Assembly: GCA_003342895.1 (NCBI GenBank)
Contig: PTFA01000028.1
Location: 5,073,464-5,137,463 of the forward strand
DNA: 64,000 nt
DNA from: Casuarius casuarius
Lineage: Eukaryota > Chordata > Aves > Casuariiformes > Casuariidae
Direction of reading: 5' to 3'
Part shown: positions 13,660-26,500 of the stretch, piece by piece
How the letters are laid out: every line of letters begins with the position of its first letter
Position numbering within the stretch: the first letter of the stretch is position 1
Translations under genes and position numbers: made by a program
The notes under the pieces: model-generated
What the model was told of the DNA's origin: nothing
What the model saw: the letters and a program-made list of their open reading frames with translations, nothing else
Database searches by the model: none

Positions 13660-14450
13660 ATGGTGTCTGCAGCTTGGAAAAGAACACGGAATGAGTCATC
13701 GTGTAGCCTAAGGTGTGGCCTGTTGCTTCCCCCAAAAAGCAGAAGCATACTAAGCAGGATTTGATTAATATAAGCTTATTTTGAACTCAACCATAAGCAC
13801 AGTAATATAGCATAACCAATAAATAATAAAGAAACATCTTTATGCTCAGTGGCCCAGTCAGAACACCATCACCATTGCTACAGGCCTTATGCTATTTGTG
13901 CAAAGTCCCAGTCCTGGCCTGTAAAGCTTGTTGTCAATGTGTTAGGTGAACCAGAGCTTGGTACCAGGTGCCTCTTGTCATGATGCACGGACTAAGCATG
14001 GGATAACAGCAAATACGTTGATAATACGGAACGGACAAAGCAGAGGCCCCAGAACTGTAAACAACTCACTGACAAATAGTGGCCAACTTTAAGAGCTAGA
14101 AAAAGGCTGCTTTTGCTTTAAGAAACAACAGCTAAGCAAAGAAAAGAAAGATCTAAGCAACAGAAGGTGCCTACTGCAGCCTGCAAAAGTAAGCCTGCCC
14201 CCCCCGCATTGCACTGTGCTAGCACAGGGAGAGACCCCTAGGGTTGGGAACTGTCTAGAACCACAAGCATCTTATAGAAGGACATAATCTTGAGCTGGGA
14301 AGGGGGGAGCAGGAGAAAGAAGATGCTCAATTCACTTCCGGCTTTCCTTACCAAAGGCCTCTTGAGCCTGATCACTCCTCCAAGATCATCCAGGACCATC
14401 AGCCTTAACTATACATCACCAGCTCCATGGAACTATATACTCCCAGGTAA
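13660..14450. repeat. Possible old LTR or other interspersed repeat, unclassified
   Basis: This segment stands out from the flanking AT-rich intron by blocks of higher GC, clustered AATAAATAATAAAG polyadenylation-like words (about 13818-13831) and CpG-containing stretches such as AATACGGAACGG. The composition resembles a decayed retroviral LTR. Termini and target duplication could not be defined, and I cannot name a family. Confidence 0.25.
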
Positions 14451-14624
14451 CTTAAGATATGATTGTTAAGAATTAACTGCATTGAATATGTAACAGCAAA
14501 GATTAATAATGAGCGAGAACTAACCACTAGCAAAGTACATCGTTAATGAAGATCAATCTAGTAAAGCTTTGCTTTAAAGTTTAAAGCTGACCTGATTTAA
14601 CAGTTTTTAATTCCCTAATTGATA

Positions 14625-14668
14625 AACACACACACACATATACATATATACACACATATATATAAAAA
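14625..14668. repeat. CA/TA microsatellite
   Basis: (CA)n passing into (TA/CATA)n in AP3B1 intron 2. Confidence 0.85.
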
Positions 14669-15415
14669 TATAAAAGTTTCCCCCCTCAGCTGCAAGAGCT
14701 TCCAAGCACAGGTCAAAATCCGGTCACCTGTACCCACTCAAGTACATTCTCAGAGAGGACTGAGTCACATTTAAACAAAAACAAAATAAAAACACAGAAG
14801 ACTGAAGGAACAATGAGAGAAAGCAACTGCAGAAGTCCCAGAAGAACAAGTTAAGTGGGCACTGAAGAGCTTTCTGCAGCACTATTCTTTTAAGAAATAA
14901 AGGGGCTTAATCCTCTTCATAGTATTCAGCCTACAGACTTCAACACATAATAGTGTTAAAGATTGTTTAATCACCACTGCAGGTACACAGTTCACCCAAA
15001 ATGCTTTGTCAAACAAATACTTAAATATACTCATTTTAATTAAGAGATTCCTTATATAATCAAAAACAGTAAAAGCATATGAAATGCAATTTGTCATTTT
15101 ATTCCACCAAGTTTCTGTAGCTTCCCATCTGCTGAACTAAGATGACAACTGAAGCTTCTGTAGGAACCATTTCTTATTTAACATATTGACTTTATTGCCT
15201 CCCTACTGAAAACAGTTTATAGGCATATTGGCATTGTTACACATCATCAATATGTGCAATTATATACTTTTAAATATAAATTTCAATATAAAAATTCAAA
15301 TCAAAGACTTCACAGTAGCTTTTAAATACCATTTAGACATTCAAATGCTGACTTAGCACAGGATTGGTAAAGTGAAAACAGTGTTCATGTCCAAGGGAGA
15401 AGAAAAATCACATAC

Positions 15416-15491
15416 CCCAACAATCCTTTTCATAGCATCCAGCTTTGCAGAATCTTTACTGCTTTCCAACATTTGCTTTAGGTCTTCATTT
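15416..15491 (-). CDS. AP3B1: AP3B1 exon 2
   Basis: This 76-base exon is read on the minus strand. One base completes a codon split from exon 1, followed by 25 codons beginning NEDLKQMLESSKDSAK and ending MKRIVG. This is the first helical segment of the adaptin N-terminal trunk, and it matches AP3B1 rather than AP3B2, which I recall as having DDLKEMLDTNKDS. The acceptor is CCTGCCATAG after a pyrimidine-rich tract with a plausible branch point CTAAT. The donor is GGG/GTATGTG. The exon ends in phase 0, which fits the phase-0 start of exon 3. The start phase predicts that exon 1 ends with two bases of a Lys codon inside the N run. The serine in ESSKDS replaces the Asn I recall in the human protein. 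Confidence 0.95.
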
Positions 15492-17018
15492 CTATGGCAG
15501 GAATATAGAAAAGTATCAATTAGAAAAAATATAATAAAAACATAATACCATTTTTATATTCTCAAATCATTTCAGCAACTTAAAATGAAGCACTGCTCCT
15601 TCTTGCCCATTTTTAAATTTTGTTAACATTCTAGCCTAGAGTAATGAAGTATTTGGTAACAGAATCTATCGGATTCCAACAATAACACGAGCACTTGCAA
15701 CTCCAACCTTCCAGCCAAGGGTTCAGCTCATAGTGGATTAAAGTCTTGAGGCAACAGAACAGTTCAATTTGAACTGATCATTCATTCATCTTTTTTCAGA
15801 GAGTGCCAGATGTAGTAGCCTAAGCTTGACATGTTTGTGTTAGAATATAATACCGACTTATGTAAATCGCTGAAAAGCCCGAGGGCAGGTTTCAGTATGG
15901 TCTGAATCCTAACAGTAATCAAGACCATACCATATTACCTCTCTCCAGCCGTCTTTCTGGCTTGTAGATTTCTATTCACTGCCTTCAGAATGAAAAACCT
16001 CAGGTCTGTAGTACAGCTATTCTACAGCCTGTAAGATTAAGGTAGCCACATGGTTACACACATCTAATGTCCAAATGCTTTTTACAGACAAAGCAGCATT
16101 CTGACATGAAAGTATTAACTTGATAATGATGTCTTCTCACAGGTACAGCTTCTCATTATCAATCTCTAACCCGAAGCCTAAACTTGCTTGGCTTTTTAGA
16201 CAGCAAATAGATCACAGTCTATTCATGTAGGTAAACTGCATCTGTAGACTCTAAAACCTACAACAGAGATTTTGAAGAAACTGCCTTTCATAAAATTCTG
16301 TATTGTTTTTAAGTAGACTAAAAATACAAACCACACAGGGACCCTCAGAAAGATATCTGCAAAATTTCAAAGAACTTGAGAACTTTACAAGTTTACAAAC
16401 CTGTGAACTCTCAAACGTTGAAAGACAACATGGAAATCCAGAGTAAGGACTTCAGAAGTGTATACAAAATTTTAAAAATAATTTATCACCATACTAAAAA
16501 TTTGAGATTAAGGGGGGAGGAAGAAGGTTTAAGCCAAAAAAACAGAATTTATTTCAGAGAGACAAAATTTTGACATCCGTTCCTTCATAAAGCATGAAAT
16601 AGCCTTTTTCCTACTTTAAAAAGGAAAGGTACTCTAACAGGCAAGAATTAGTATTTCATTACATTCCATAACTGCGAGTTAAGGAATCCTTTTCTCCAAA
16701 GCAAGTTAAATTTATTTGTTTCTTCTACCTTTAGACCCACTGCTGCTTCTACTCCCTCCCCCCCCCCCCGCCCCGGGAATCCGTATTGCCCACATGCTTT
16801 AGAACACATCCACAAAAACAGAGTTACAACCAAAGGAAAAAGGAAGGTTTTCTTCTTAATAAGCCAAAAGAAAAACATGCAAAACTTCAGAAAGCAGAGA
16901 CTTGCATGTAACTTCCAAGTAAAATCTAAGCACTTTTTCAAAAATAAGTGTTTCATGAAATACTTGAACATCTTAATAGAGATGGTCTGTTAAGAGTCTT
17001 GGCTTCATTTAACAGCAT

Positions 17019-17041
17019 AAAAAAAAAAAAAAAAAAAAAAA
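17019..17041 (+). repeat. Poly-A tract
   Basis: 23 consecutive A in intron 1, followed by a plain T-rich region. It could be a decayed retroposon tail, but no body is recognised upstream. Confidence 0.8.
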
Positions 17042-18774
17042 TTAAGTGGAAGCATTCCACTTCTTTGCCTGCTTCAGCACCTTTCACACTGTTAAAACCT
17101 TTTACTGTTATTCCTGTAAATGTTCAAAGAACTATCTGGTCTATCTTGTATGGTTACTTTTTTCTTTTCCTTTTTTGTCTTTTTTCTTTTGCTTTTGCCC
17201 TTTAAATTATACTTCCCATCCAAATTTGTTCTGAAATTTTCATACCATTGAAGCCAGTCTAGTATGTCTATACTTGTCCTTTATTTCACAAATGCAAGGG
17301 GTAATGTCTTGTGTACTCTGTTCTTGTAATACCATCCCAAGATGACAGATTTGTTAAAAATAACCAACACTAAAGCTGTGATTTCATGTATCATCTTCCA
17401 TCCCCTCCTCTCCTCCAACATCCTGGAATAAAAATGCACCTCCTTCTGCATAAAGTTCTCTGTTTCCTGATTTCATTTCAAATGTGCTAAGGTTCACTTC
17501 TATACTCATACTCATTTTAGCCACTCTGCATTTTTTCCCTCAGTTCTGAATCCTTATTTTAGATGTCAGAAATCAAAGATTTGTTGTTGTAGGATCATAT
17601 CTAAATATCTTTAACCATTCACTTAGTTGTTTTATCTTTTTCTGAAGTTCTGTTTGTAATTCATAAACTTTCTAGAAAGGCTAACTTGATTTAGTTTTTG
17701 GCAATTCACTTTACCCCGTTCGTGTCTCTCCCCTTTCTTCCTATTCCTCATAGGCTACACAGCAATTCTCAGTTCTCAGCAATTCTCTCAGTTCTCAGAC
17801 TAGCTTGAAAGACCTCACTTGAGACTTTCCTTTAGTTAGATATGGACATTCCAGAAACTTCTAATATGTTCTACTTAAGTTTTAATGCTTAATTTCCAAA
17901 CTTAGTTTATAAAAGGAACCCTGCCACGCAGTTTTTGAAGACACAGCAGAAGACTGGACTTGACCTCGAAAGTTGCTTCCACTCCTACATTCCTGCTTCC
18001 AGTTTCTCAATACCATTTCACCTAGTCATGTGAAAATTGACATGGAGATGGCAGCAAAAGGTAAAGGACAGAATAATATTACTAAATTGTGATCACCTAG
18101 TTCATCGTGTGACTGGTAGGAGGATGCTTAGTTCCTTGGCACAACCAACCAAGCAACTATTTTTTAAAAGTTAATTTTCTAAACAAAGAGGATCAGCTGG
18201 TCTAACTATTTCTGATTTCAGAACAACATATAGTATCTTTTCCACTTCATATAGAAATTAAGGATTAATGAAAAAATCTTAAATGGATAAAGATCTGACT
18301 AAAGAAATAAAAAAAAGATAGTTTGAATGGATAACACTAGACTACAGAGAAGCTGCTTAAGAATCAAGCTCGGAACTATATTTACTAATGAAAATACCAG
18401 GCATAAATGAAAAAAGGAGAATATGTCAACAAAATTTGCAAATCGCAATATAGAAAATTGGAAAACAATGTTTTGACCTACAGGATTGAGTAATAAAAAT
18501 GAATTTTGTGCTGTGTAACTTCATCCAAGTTCACACCCACAGACGCTAACAACCAAACATTCTCCTGAAAACTAGCTCCCAGCAGTTGGAAGTGACAAAA
18601 GCAAGCAGTCACAGGTGGTGGGTTACTAACGAAGAAAATAAAAGTGATGGGAGGGGAGGAAGAAACAAAGTTGAATTCAAGACACATAAAGGCATTCCCA
18701 GACAAGATAAAGAAGAAAAAGTATTTAACAATGAAATGTACTTCTAACTGCTTATGGAAAATATTTTACTATGT

Positions 18775-18838
18775 ATTAAATTATTTTAATTAATAATTAA
18801 ATATTTATAACTATTTATAAAAAATAATTAATAATTAA
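18775..18838. repeat. AT-only direct and inverted repeat
   Basis: Two near-identical words, TTAATTAATAATTAAA and ATAATTAATAATTAAA, flank a TATTTATAACTATTTATA core. The stretch is almost entirely A and T and can fold on itself. It is probably simple sequence. Confidence 0.7.
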
Positions 18839-21800
18839 AACTATTCTGAAATGTTAACAGAGAAGATATAAATCAGAGATATTAAGAGATTAAGATCTGC
18901 TCACAGCCAGCCTTGCTTTTCTAAGAGCAAAGCAGCAGGGGAAAATAATATATTTTTAAAAACCCTCAAGAAACCAGAAGTTTTTGATTAATTAATTTGG
19001 AAATTAATTTCTTCATCAACTGTTTTAATTTTTAAATGTTCTTACTTTTCTAATCTAAATTACAACCGAGGATTAGCAAGCATTAGGTACTTACAGGGTA
19101 AAATATTGTTCCATGTACGCACATGGATCGGCAGCAGCAGCAAGCCCTTTTTCTTCTACGCTCAGATATGGTTTCAGTGTAACATCAAAGCTCCCCCCTT
19201 TAAGAACAGATTTAATAGTGCAAGAAACCTCATTTATTTTACCCAGCATCGTAGAATTTTGTTCCATTCTTTTAAATACAATATTAAAAATAGTAATTAA
19301 AAAAATTAAAGAATGCAGTCAGCCAAGGTTGCCTGCCGAGACTGACATCTACTCAAAAAAAGGAAAAAAAAAAAACAACCCACACTTACGTAACAGGAGA
19401 CCCACTCCCTTGCTGTTTTAACTTCTAGAAACAAATACTCTCTGTAGCTTTCAAAGGTCATTTCCCTCCAGAAACAAGGCTTATCAGCAGCCTCAGCTAA
19501 CAATGGTGAAGGCAAATACTTTTCGGTCTTTCACAATACAGTTTATTGTACAGAACAGCAATATTTTCGTCTTCTGAGCATTAAGAAGATTTCAGGAAAT
19601 TTCAATTCCTTAAGCAAAACCCTTTAAAATAGAAAGTATAAATGCAAATCTCACAGTGTTGTTCATGTTTCTATATTCATTAGTTATTCTGAAGTGACAG
19701 TTCTTCAGTACACAAAGTTAAACAAATGTCTTTATCACTAATGTCCACCTGCCAGCAGCTCAGGAAAGTGCAAGCAACCATCCAACTGCATCAATATTTT
19801 TCCCTCTCTCCCTCTCAAACTTTGAGAGTAGTTTTAGCCTAGGAGGTTAGGTGCACATTACAGATCACTGAAATATGAGCTCTATTGCTTCAGTAGCAAA
19901 ACTAGGCTTAAAGAAGCCCAATCTGATAGTTAACGGATAATATTGAGTTATGTTAAGCAAGACAGTGATGGTCCCAACTATGGTAGGTGTAAAAAAAATT
20001 TACAAAGAGTAAATACATCATCTGTCTGAGCCTGTTTTCCACAAATGTAAGAAGAGGTGAAATGACTTCCCAAAAATCATCCACCTGACCACTCACAAAT
20101 TCTAAGAATGCTGTATTCTTGTTAGTGCACACTTAGTCACAAAAACTGGCATCTTGCCTAGAATAAAACCAGGATTTCAGACTCCTCAAATAACATTACC
20201 CTCCTCTACAAAACCAAATAGGCCAGGCATAAATGTACGTCACTGCAGCTTAATCCAACTATGCTAGCGGTAAGTCTCTCTCTCTCTCAGTTCCCTTGTC
20301 TTCTCTAGGAAGAACCCTAAAACCTCAAGTGCAATGATGATTTAATCTACACAAAAACTTAGTCTGTAATCTGTGGCAATTCATTTGCCACTGCACCTAC
20401 AGTATTCTGCACAACTGTTTTTGATAAGAGAATGCTTATTCCACCCTGGTAAGATAGACATTTATTATACCTCCTATTCTCTTTTAGTAATACCATAATA
20501 TAAAAGCATAAATTGACAATATTTGCTACATTTCAAGTGCATCCAGCAACTGAAGTGATCTACTAATCCTAATGCGTTCTTTGTAAAAAGCAGAAGTATA
20601 TGTTTCATAATGTCAAAACTGCAACTGAAGCCCAGCAAGCAAGCAATGATTCTTTAGCTATAAAAGCTTTACTCCTTGAAGTTTATCAGCCTTTTGCCTC
20701 TAGAAAACAAGAATACTATGTTTCCCCATTCTGTATGTATGCCCCCAAAACCTGGGACCTGTTTTAATCACCCTAGAATGAAGGAAAGGAACTTTAAAAG
20801 GAATCAAAAACTGGCACTGGGTTACTGCATGAATAAGATACAGGAGATATCGAATGTAAATCCACTGCAGGGGAGGAAAAAAGCTTCATTAGTTCTGAAA
20901 TCATGAAACCATCTGTTACAGAACTAGAACAGAAGTAACAAACATCCCACTTAAGAGAGTTTTAATAATGCATTTCTTAAGTTCTTAATCTATTGCATGC
21001 TTTTAGTTACGACATACCAACTGCGTTGTTCGTGCACTTCAAAGTCTTCAGGAAACTTCAGTCTGGATTACCTACTTTCAATCACAGCATACCAAGAGAT
21101 TTTTTGTGTGCAGTATAGTGAAAGTATTTAGCAAAACGTTCCAACACGAAGTGCAAAATATCATGAATGTTACCAGGTTCAAAGCAGAAAATCTGCACTA
21201 ACAGAGCGGCTTAACTGGTCTTTGCACTTATAGAGTAATGAAGTCCTAAGAAAGGTGTCCCCAGAAAAAACAGGTTTTACAGTTTACAGGTGCTGCAAAA
21301 TTCTTAAAATAAATTGGCTTCTTCTAGCTCGAGCAACTGCCTAAACTCTAAACAAATTTGAATTTAACTCTTAAAAAGGAACTGTAAATTAATTTCAGAG
21401 CCATATAACAAGAAAGCTAAAATGGTAGTGAGTACATGCTGCAATTTGAGTTCATTTTACTCTAGATTTGGGCTCTTCCTCTAGCAGGAAATTACAGAAT
21501 CCCGAGTTCCATTGTGAGCACTTCATCCTATACCACAAGCTGTTTGCACGACATCTTGTGGTGCTATTCAGTATTGCCTTCCTCTCCCATTATAATATTA
21601 GTTACATTCATTGCCAATTCACGACACCAAGACAGAATCCAACTATTACTTCAAAGGAGACTCAAGCTGCACAGCTTTGAGCGTGGCTGTATTGTGGTTT
21701 AAAGAGAAGTTAGGAGAAGAAAAAACAGATACTTCTCTTTCAGCCACACCTAACTTCGTTTCAATTTGAAAAACAAACACATTACCCAAAAAGGAAACTC

Positions 21801-22079
21801 AGTAATTTTAAAGCGTAGACAGCAGAGATATGAGGAAAAACAGGGTAACTACAGTATGCTGTAAGGCAGAGAGTCACAGAGAAGAACAAGGGAGGATATA
21901 GTCCGACCAGCAGGACAATATAACTCATTAATGATTGCTTTGCCACAGCATGCTCAAAGCACTTGCCATCTAGGGGTTTAGGCACAGTCTCATCCTACTG
22001 AGTAAGCAAACATACCAAAAAGTGTAAAATTAAAACTGAATAAAGCATCTCTCTAGTTCAAGGCCGTCATATTGTAGCA

Positions 22080-23530
22080 CCTGAACTAAGCTTGAGCAAT
22101 CCAGTACATGAACATCTGGAAGTTGCTGCTGCCATCAACATCAATGCAGATATGTTAATAACCTACACTCCAGAAGCTCTGACCAGACCACAAGCTAATA
22201 TGCCATCAAGCAGTCTGAAAGACCTAGAGACGTCTGTGGTTTAATCTAAGATTAACCATTGCCAGCATAATTGTTAAAGACACTACTTCATCTAGTGACA
22301 AGAAAGGTTATTTGAAAGAATGAATTCCACTGGATATGACCTTTCCTGATAATGTCCACACCTCTGAGGCTGCAGAGAAGCTTCTGCAAGAAGGAAAAAA
22401 TCCTTGGTGGCAGAGACTGTTTTCCTGAAGCCTGCTAAAGTGGCATATGGGGTGCTGCCATCTAAATGGTTACACCAACTTATGGCCTGTCTTGGGCAGG
22501 CCAGTGATCAGTATTTGCAGATGTTTATAGGTCACTTGGCAGCATTTGAAAGATGTGAAAGGAGATTATTCACTGCTTCTCATTCTCCAATATCTCTATT
22601 AATTTCTGAAAATAGTGAGGGAAAAAAAGAGAGTCTTCCTTTAAAGATACCACCAAAAAAGGTGGTACTAGCACTGCCAGAATCCGCAAAGGTGTTAGTG
22701 TATTTACGCATATATGCCCACAGCATTTCAGAACTCCAATGTACTGCTGTTCATCTTCCAGCAGGATGTCAAAAATCCTTAAATGACAAAAGAATTCCAG
22801 TTTTCCCTCAAAGAAAACAACCCACAGCCAGAGGCAGGAGGGAAGGAATTAGACAAGGATAGTCCTCAGGAAAGCAGAACTAAGAATGGTAACCTACCTT
22901 TTTAAATTTCAACCTTATGTTGCAACAATGTTACTGAAAGGCATTTTAGTGCCATTTATGATGCAGACTGCAACAAGTGTCTAAAGCAAACATGTGACAA
23001 CATAATAAACATGCAGAAACTACAGTGAAGACCTTAAACTGTAATGATTTCCTTTCTGAGAAAGTAAAAAGAGCCTCGAAAAAAATTTAATGACTGCATT
23101 ACAGAGAATCAGAGCAAATCAACAGCTCATTGCTTATATTCTCATATGCACCAACTTTGTGGCAAAAAACCACATTCACTGTGTGTCACTTGCCATCCAA
23201 TCTGATCAATTTCTGCTGAAGGCGTGCTCTGCAACACCATACTCATGTCTGTATATCACATTTAGTTACTATCATGGTACCTACTACAGGGTTCAGACTT
23301 TATCTTGCAGAGTCATCAGTTCATCCAAACCATTCATCTTTACTGGCTTGTACATCCAGCTGAAACTAGCTTATCACCCCATTAGTGGGCACAGTGCCAT
23401 TTCAACAGATGGGAAAGGCGGCAGACTTGCCAATGAACTAGTATACGCATCAAGTTTGAATATTAGGGCTGGACTCTCCTCCAAGAATTTCATAAATGGC
23501 TGCCTATACAAGCTTTCCGTGACTAGTTGA
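22080..23530 (+). pseudogene. Unidentified relic with long open frames inside AP3B1 intron 1
   Basis: I do not recognise this sequence. On the plus strand three successive stretches read like degraded coding sequence. The first is open from about 22090 to 22240 (SLSNPVHEHLEVAAA near its start). A short one near 22350 contains HTSEAAEKLLQEG in a different frame. A third, of 152 codons, spans 22404-22862. A further 146-codon frame follows at 23090-23530. Frame changes and stops between them argue against an active gene, and no splice sites clearly join them. An A-rich then G-rich run at about 23730-23752 could be a decayed tail. A retrocopy, an old transposon fragment or chance are all possible. 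It is antisense to AP3B1. Confidence 0.25.
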
Positions 23531-26500
23531 ACAGGATATGCCAAGGCAAAACTAGATTAATTTAAGACTCCAAGAACATCTCTGGCAGCTGTTGGAAACA
23601 AGTTTTTAGCTCTGATGAATTTGGAAAAAGAAAAAAGTCTTCTGAACAGAGAATTGGGGAATGAGTATCTTAATGAAATCACCACCTTAGATCAGCTCTC
23701 TGCAAAACAGGCTTGCAAATCTCAGGAAAAAAAAAAGGGGGGGAGGGGGGCTTGCAGCTCAGCCAAGTTTTCTGATGAATAGCTCAACAGAACGTATAAG
23801 CCAAATCTGCAGGAAAAAAAAGTTTAATAAATTACAAATGTATTTTGCTTGGCAGGGATCTAGTTTAAAGATGCAAATCAGTAAAGCTGAAAGTGTTTGT
23901 TGTAGATTTTGCCATCTGCTTCAATACTATAGTTATCAGCATCTACTGATGTTCTTCATGTGGTTCACTTGTAAGTTTTTACATTTGGATTAGATTGAGC
24001 AACAACTAGTTTTACTGCTGAAAGCATAGTTTCTAAGAACCAAACTCTATTACATAGAGATAAAAAAGTAATAAATAAATATAGATGAAAATCCTCTGTC
24101 CAACTACAATTAATAGTGGGCAGTAAAAGCTGCATCCTGACATAAGCAATTGCACATTCATTCTGGGTTACTAATTATCTCTTCTGTTTTTTCTTAAATG
24201 CTGGAAACTAGTTAGACTTTTAGCTCTACATAGAGCAATGGTACATATCGCAACCATTAAAATGTCCTATAACTTATAGAAGGTCTGCATCAAACAGGAT
24301 GTCTCTGCACTACACAAGTGATTTTGACAGTCTTCCATCTAGGCAGTTCTTTCTTTATTGATTCCATCAATCTAGACCAGGGAGAAACAATTTATGGTCT
24401 ACAGGCTGGATTCAGCTTGTCTATACAATTTACATGACCCTCAGCTCTTGCCAATTTTCTCCTGAAAACTCATGTTATGGGCAACAGTGTACCATTTCCA
24501 TTACTCTGGTGACTCAACCTGATCCTCTCTCTTCTCCTTCAAATGGGTGGGTATATCTAGAGGACCTAGACACTGATCTATGCTTGGGACGTAACCAGTT
24601 TACAGACAAGTGTCAGACTACCTAGGAATTTATTCAGGTTGTATAAAGAATACCGTATGCGACGGTTCATGTAACTGGGGATGGAGGCAGAGAACAGAGG
24701 CATTTCCAGCCATGCAATGGGGCCTGCTCCACAGGAAAAAAAAGGTTCTAAATCTAGACTGACTTATTTCAGCTACACAAAACCTCTTAATTACTCAGTT
24801 ATTTAAAGAATAAGCAGGAAGACAAAGTTTCCACCCTCTGACAAGCAGATCCACTTCTGATATATTTGAAGTGATCCAACTAACCAATGGTTTTGTTGAA
24901 AGCAGTATGTACTGAACAGGTAAGTTATATTCTCTTTTGTCAAAATTCAATACCCGCAGGAAAAGCTATCCCCAAACTTTTTTTTAAGTGTGAGGTTTCA
25001 CAACAAAGAGTTCAGCAAAAAACAGTCAGAAAACAGCTCCTACTCATGTGTATGATCATTTCAATGATCATTTCATCTCTATTATTTAACAACCAAACCT
25101 TCCCACTTACTCAGATTCTAGATGCCAGCATGACAGAATTTCCAAGGCCCCGAAGTATTTCAAAATTCACATTTCATGTGTCTCAAGCAAACCACAATAC
25201 TAACGTGTCAAGAAAGCGTTATGTTCATCAGCTGACCTGAAGATTCTATTTTTAATTGAAAATTAATGAATGAATCACAGAATTGCTTAAGGCAAAAAGA
25301 GAAGCTTGGGCAAGCTGGATAAAACACATGGGCTTTTGACACCAAGGGATGCTCTTTTAGAGGATAAGAACTTCAGCTGCGTATTTCTACTGAAATGATA
25401 AAAACAAAAATAGTTAAGAGAAATAGTTTATATTAAGTCAACTTCAGACTTCATCAGATTTAAGTCTGCTGATACTCATTTGTGCCTCTTTGTGCAACGC
25501 GTCAGAGACTGTTCTATGTAGTAAGTGTTACAAGACTGAAGACAGTCTATTCCAACAAATTATTATTGGATCTCCAGAAGCATTGGCATTGGCTTACTTC
25601 CACTTCATGACAAACGGAAGACAGACAACATAAAGAGGTTGGGATTTTTTTTTTTTTTTAATGTTTAGAATAATTCCTTAACATTTATATTTTAACCATG
25701 TGATATTGTTCAGACTAATTTTCAAGAAGCAAGTGCAGTTCTCTCGTCCAACAGCTATGCTGGTGACATTCTGGGCCATATATTTACCTTGTGCTCCTCC
25801 CCTTTGCTGAGGGGAGGGAAGGGAAAAAAAAAAAAAAGTACTTCTTAGCTCATCAGTAGGCCTAAGGAGAAATTTTCTTCCCAGCAACAAAGAAGCTAGC
25901 AAAGCACTCAAACACCACAGTGATATGGGACATAAACATATTCAAAATCAAAAATAGCAGTGTTGAGTGACAATCAAAAAGACATCAGCAAACAGAACTC
26001 TGAAAAGCCATAACAGTAATTTTATTTCACCAGTGAAATCTCCCCACAACCTCATATTTTAAAACACATGATACAGAAATAACTTTCACTTTTCTTTATG
26101 CCAAGTAGAGAGGGACCAGATTTGCCCATTTTAAAGAACACAAAACCAAAACACCTGAAGATATGGTGTCCTTAATTTGGACTATAGCCACCATTTTAGA
26201 AGACTTATTTGAGCTCGAAGGAAAGGAAACTTTGCTTGTTTCTCAGTAAGGAGATTTTGGGTCATTACCAGAGTTGAATATATGGTGTACATATGCTTGA
26301 TAAATGACCTCTGCATTTTCCAGAGTACAATATAGTAATTTCTCTCCCTTCTTTTCTAATAATCCTCACCTGCAGTCCAGTGGTAGAACTCCAGCTCTGT
26401 CAGACCCTAAGAATTTCATAATCTTTTCTGCATAATGTTCATTCTTCAACTCTCCAATCCATATTAAGGGCTTCCCTACACAGATTTAAATCAAGGATAA

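Larger units (their letters stand above)
9773..15415 (-). other. AP3B1: AP3B1 intron 2
   Basis: 5643-base GT-AG intron. It contains a CA/TA microsatellite (14625-14668) and a compositionally different segment at about 13.66-14.45 kb that may be an old LTR or other repeat. The remainder is AT-rich unique-looking sequence. Confidence 0.9.

Noticed and set aside
16648..16971. 107-codon minus-strand frame rich in Phe, Leu and Cys
   Set aside because: Composition follows the poly-pyrimidine tract and AT-rich DNA; no membrane-protein family recognised.
24370..24430. Weak resemblance to an old interspersed repeat tail
   Set aside because: Match too short and diverged to assign a family.
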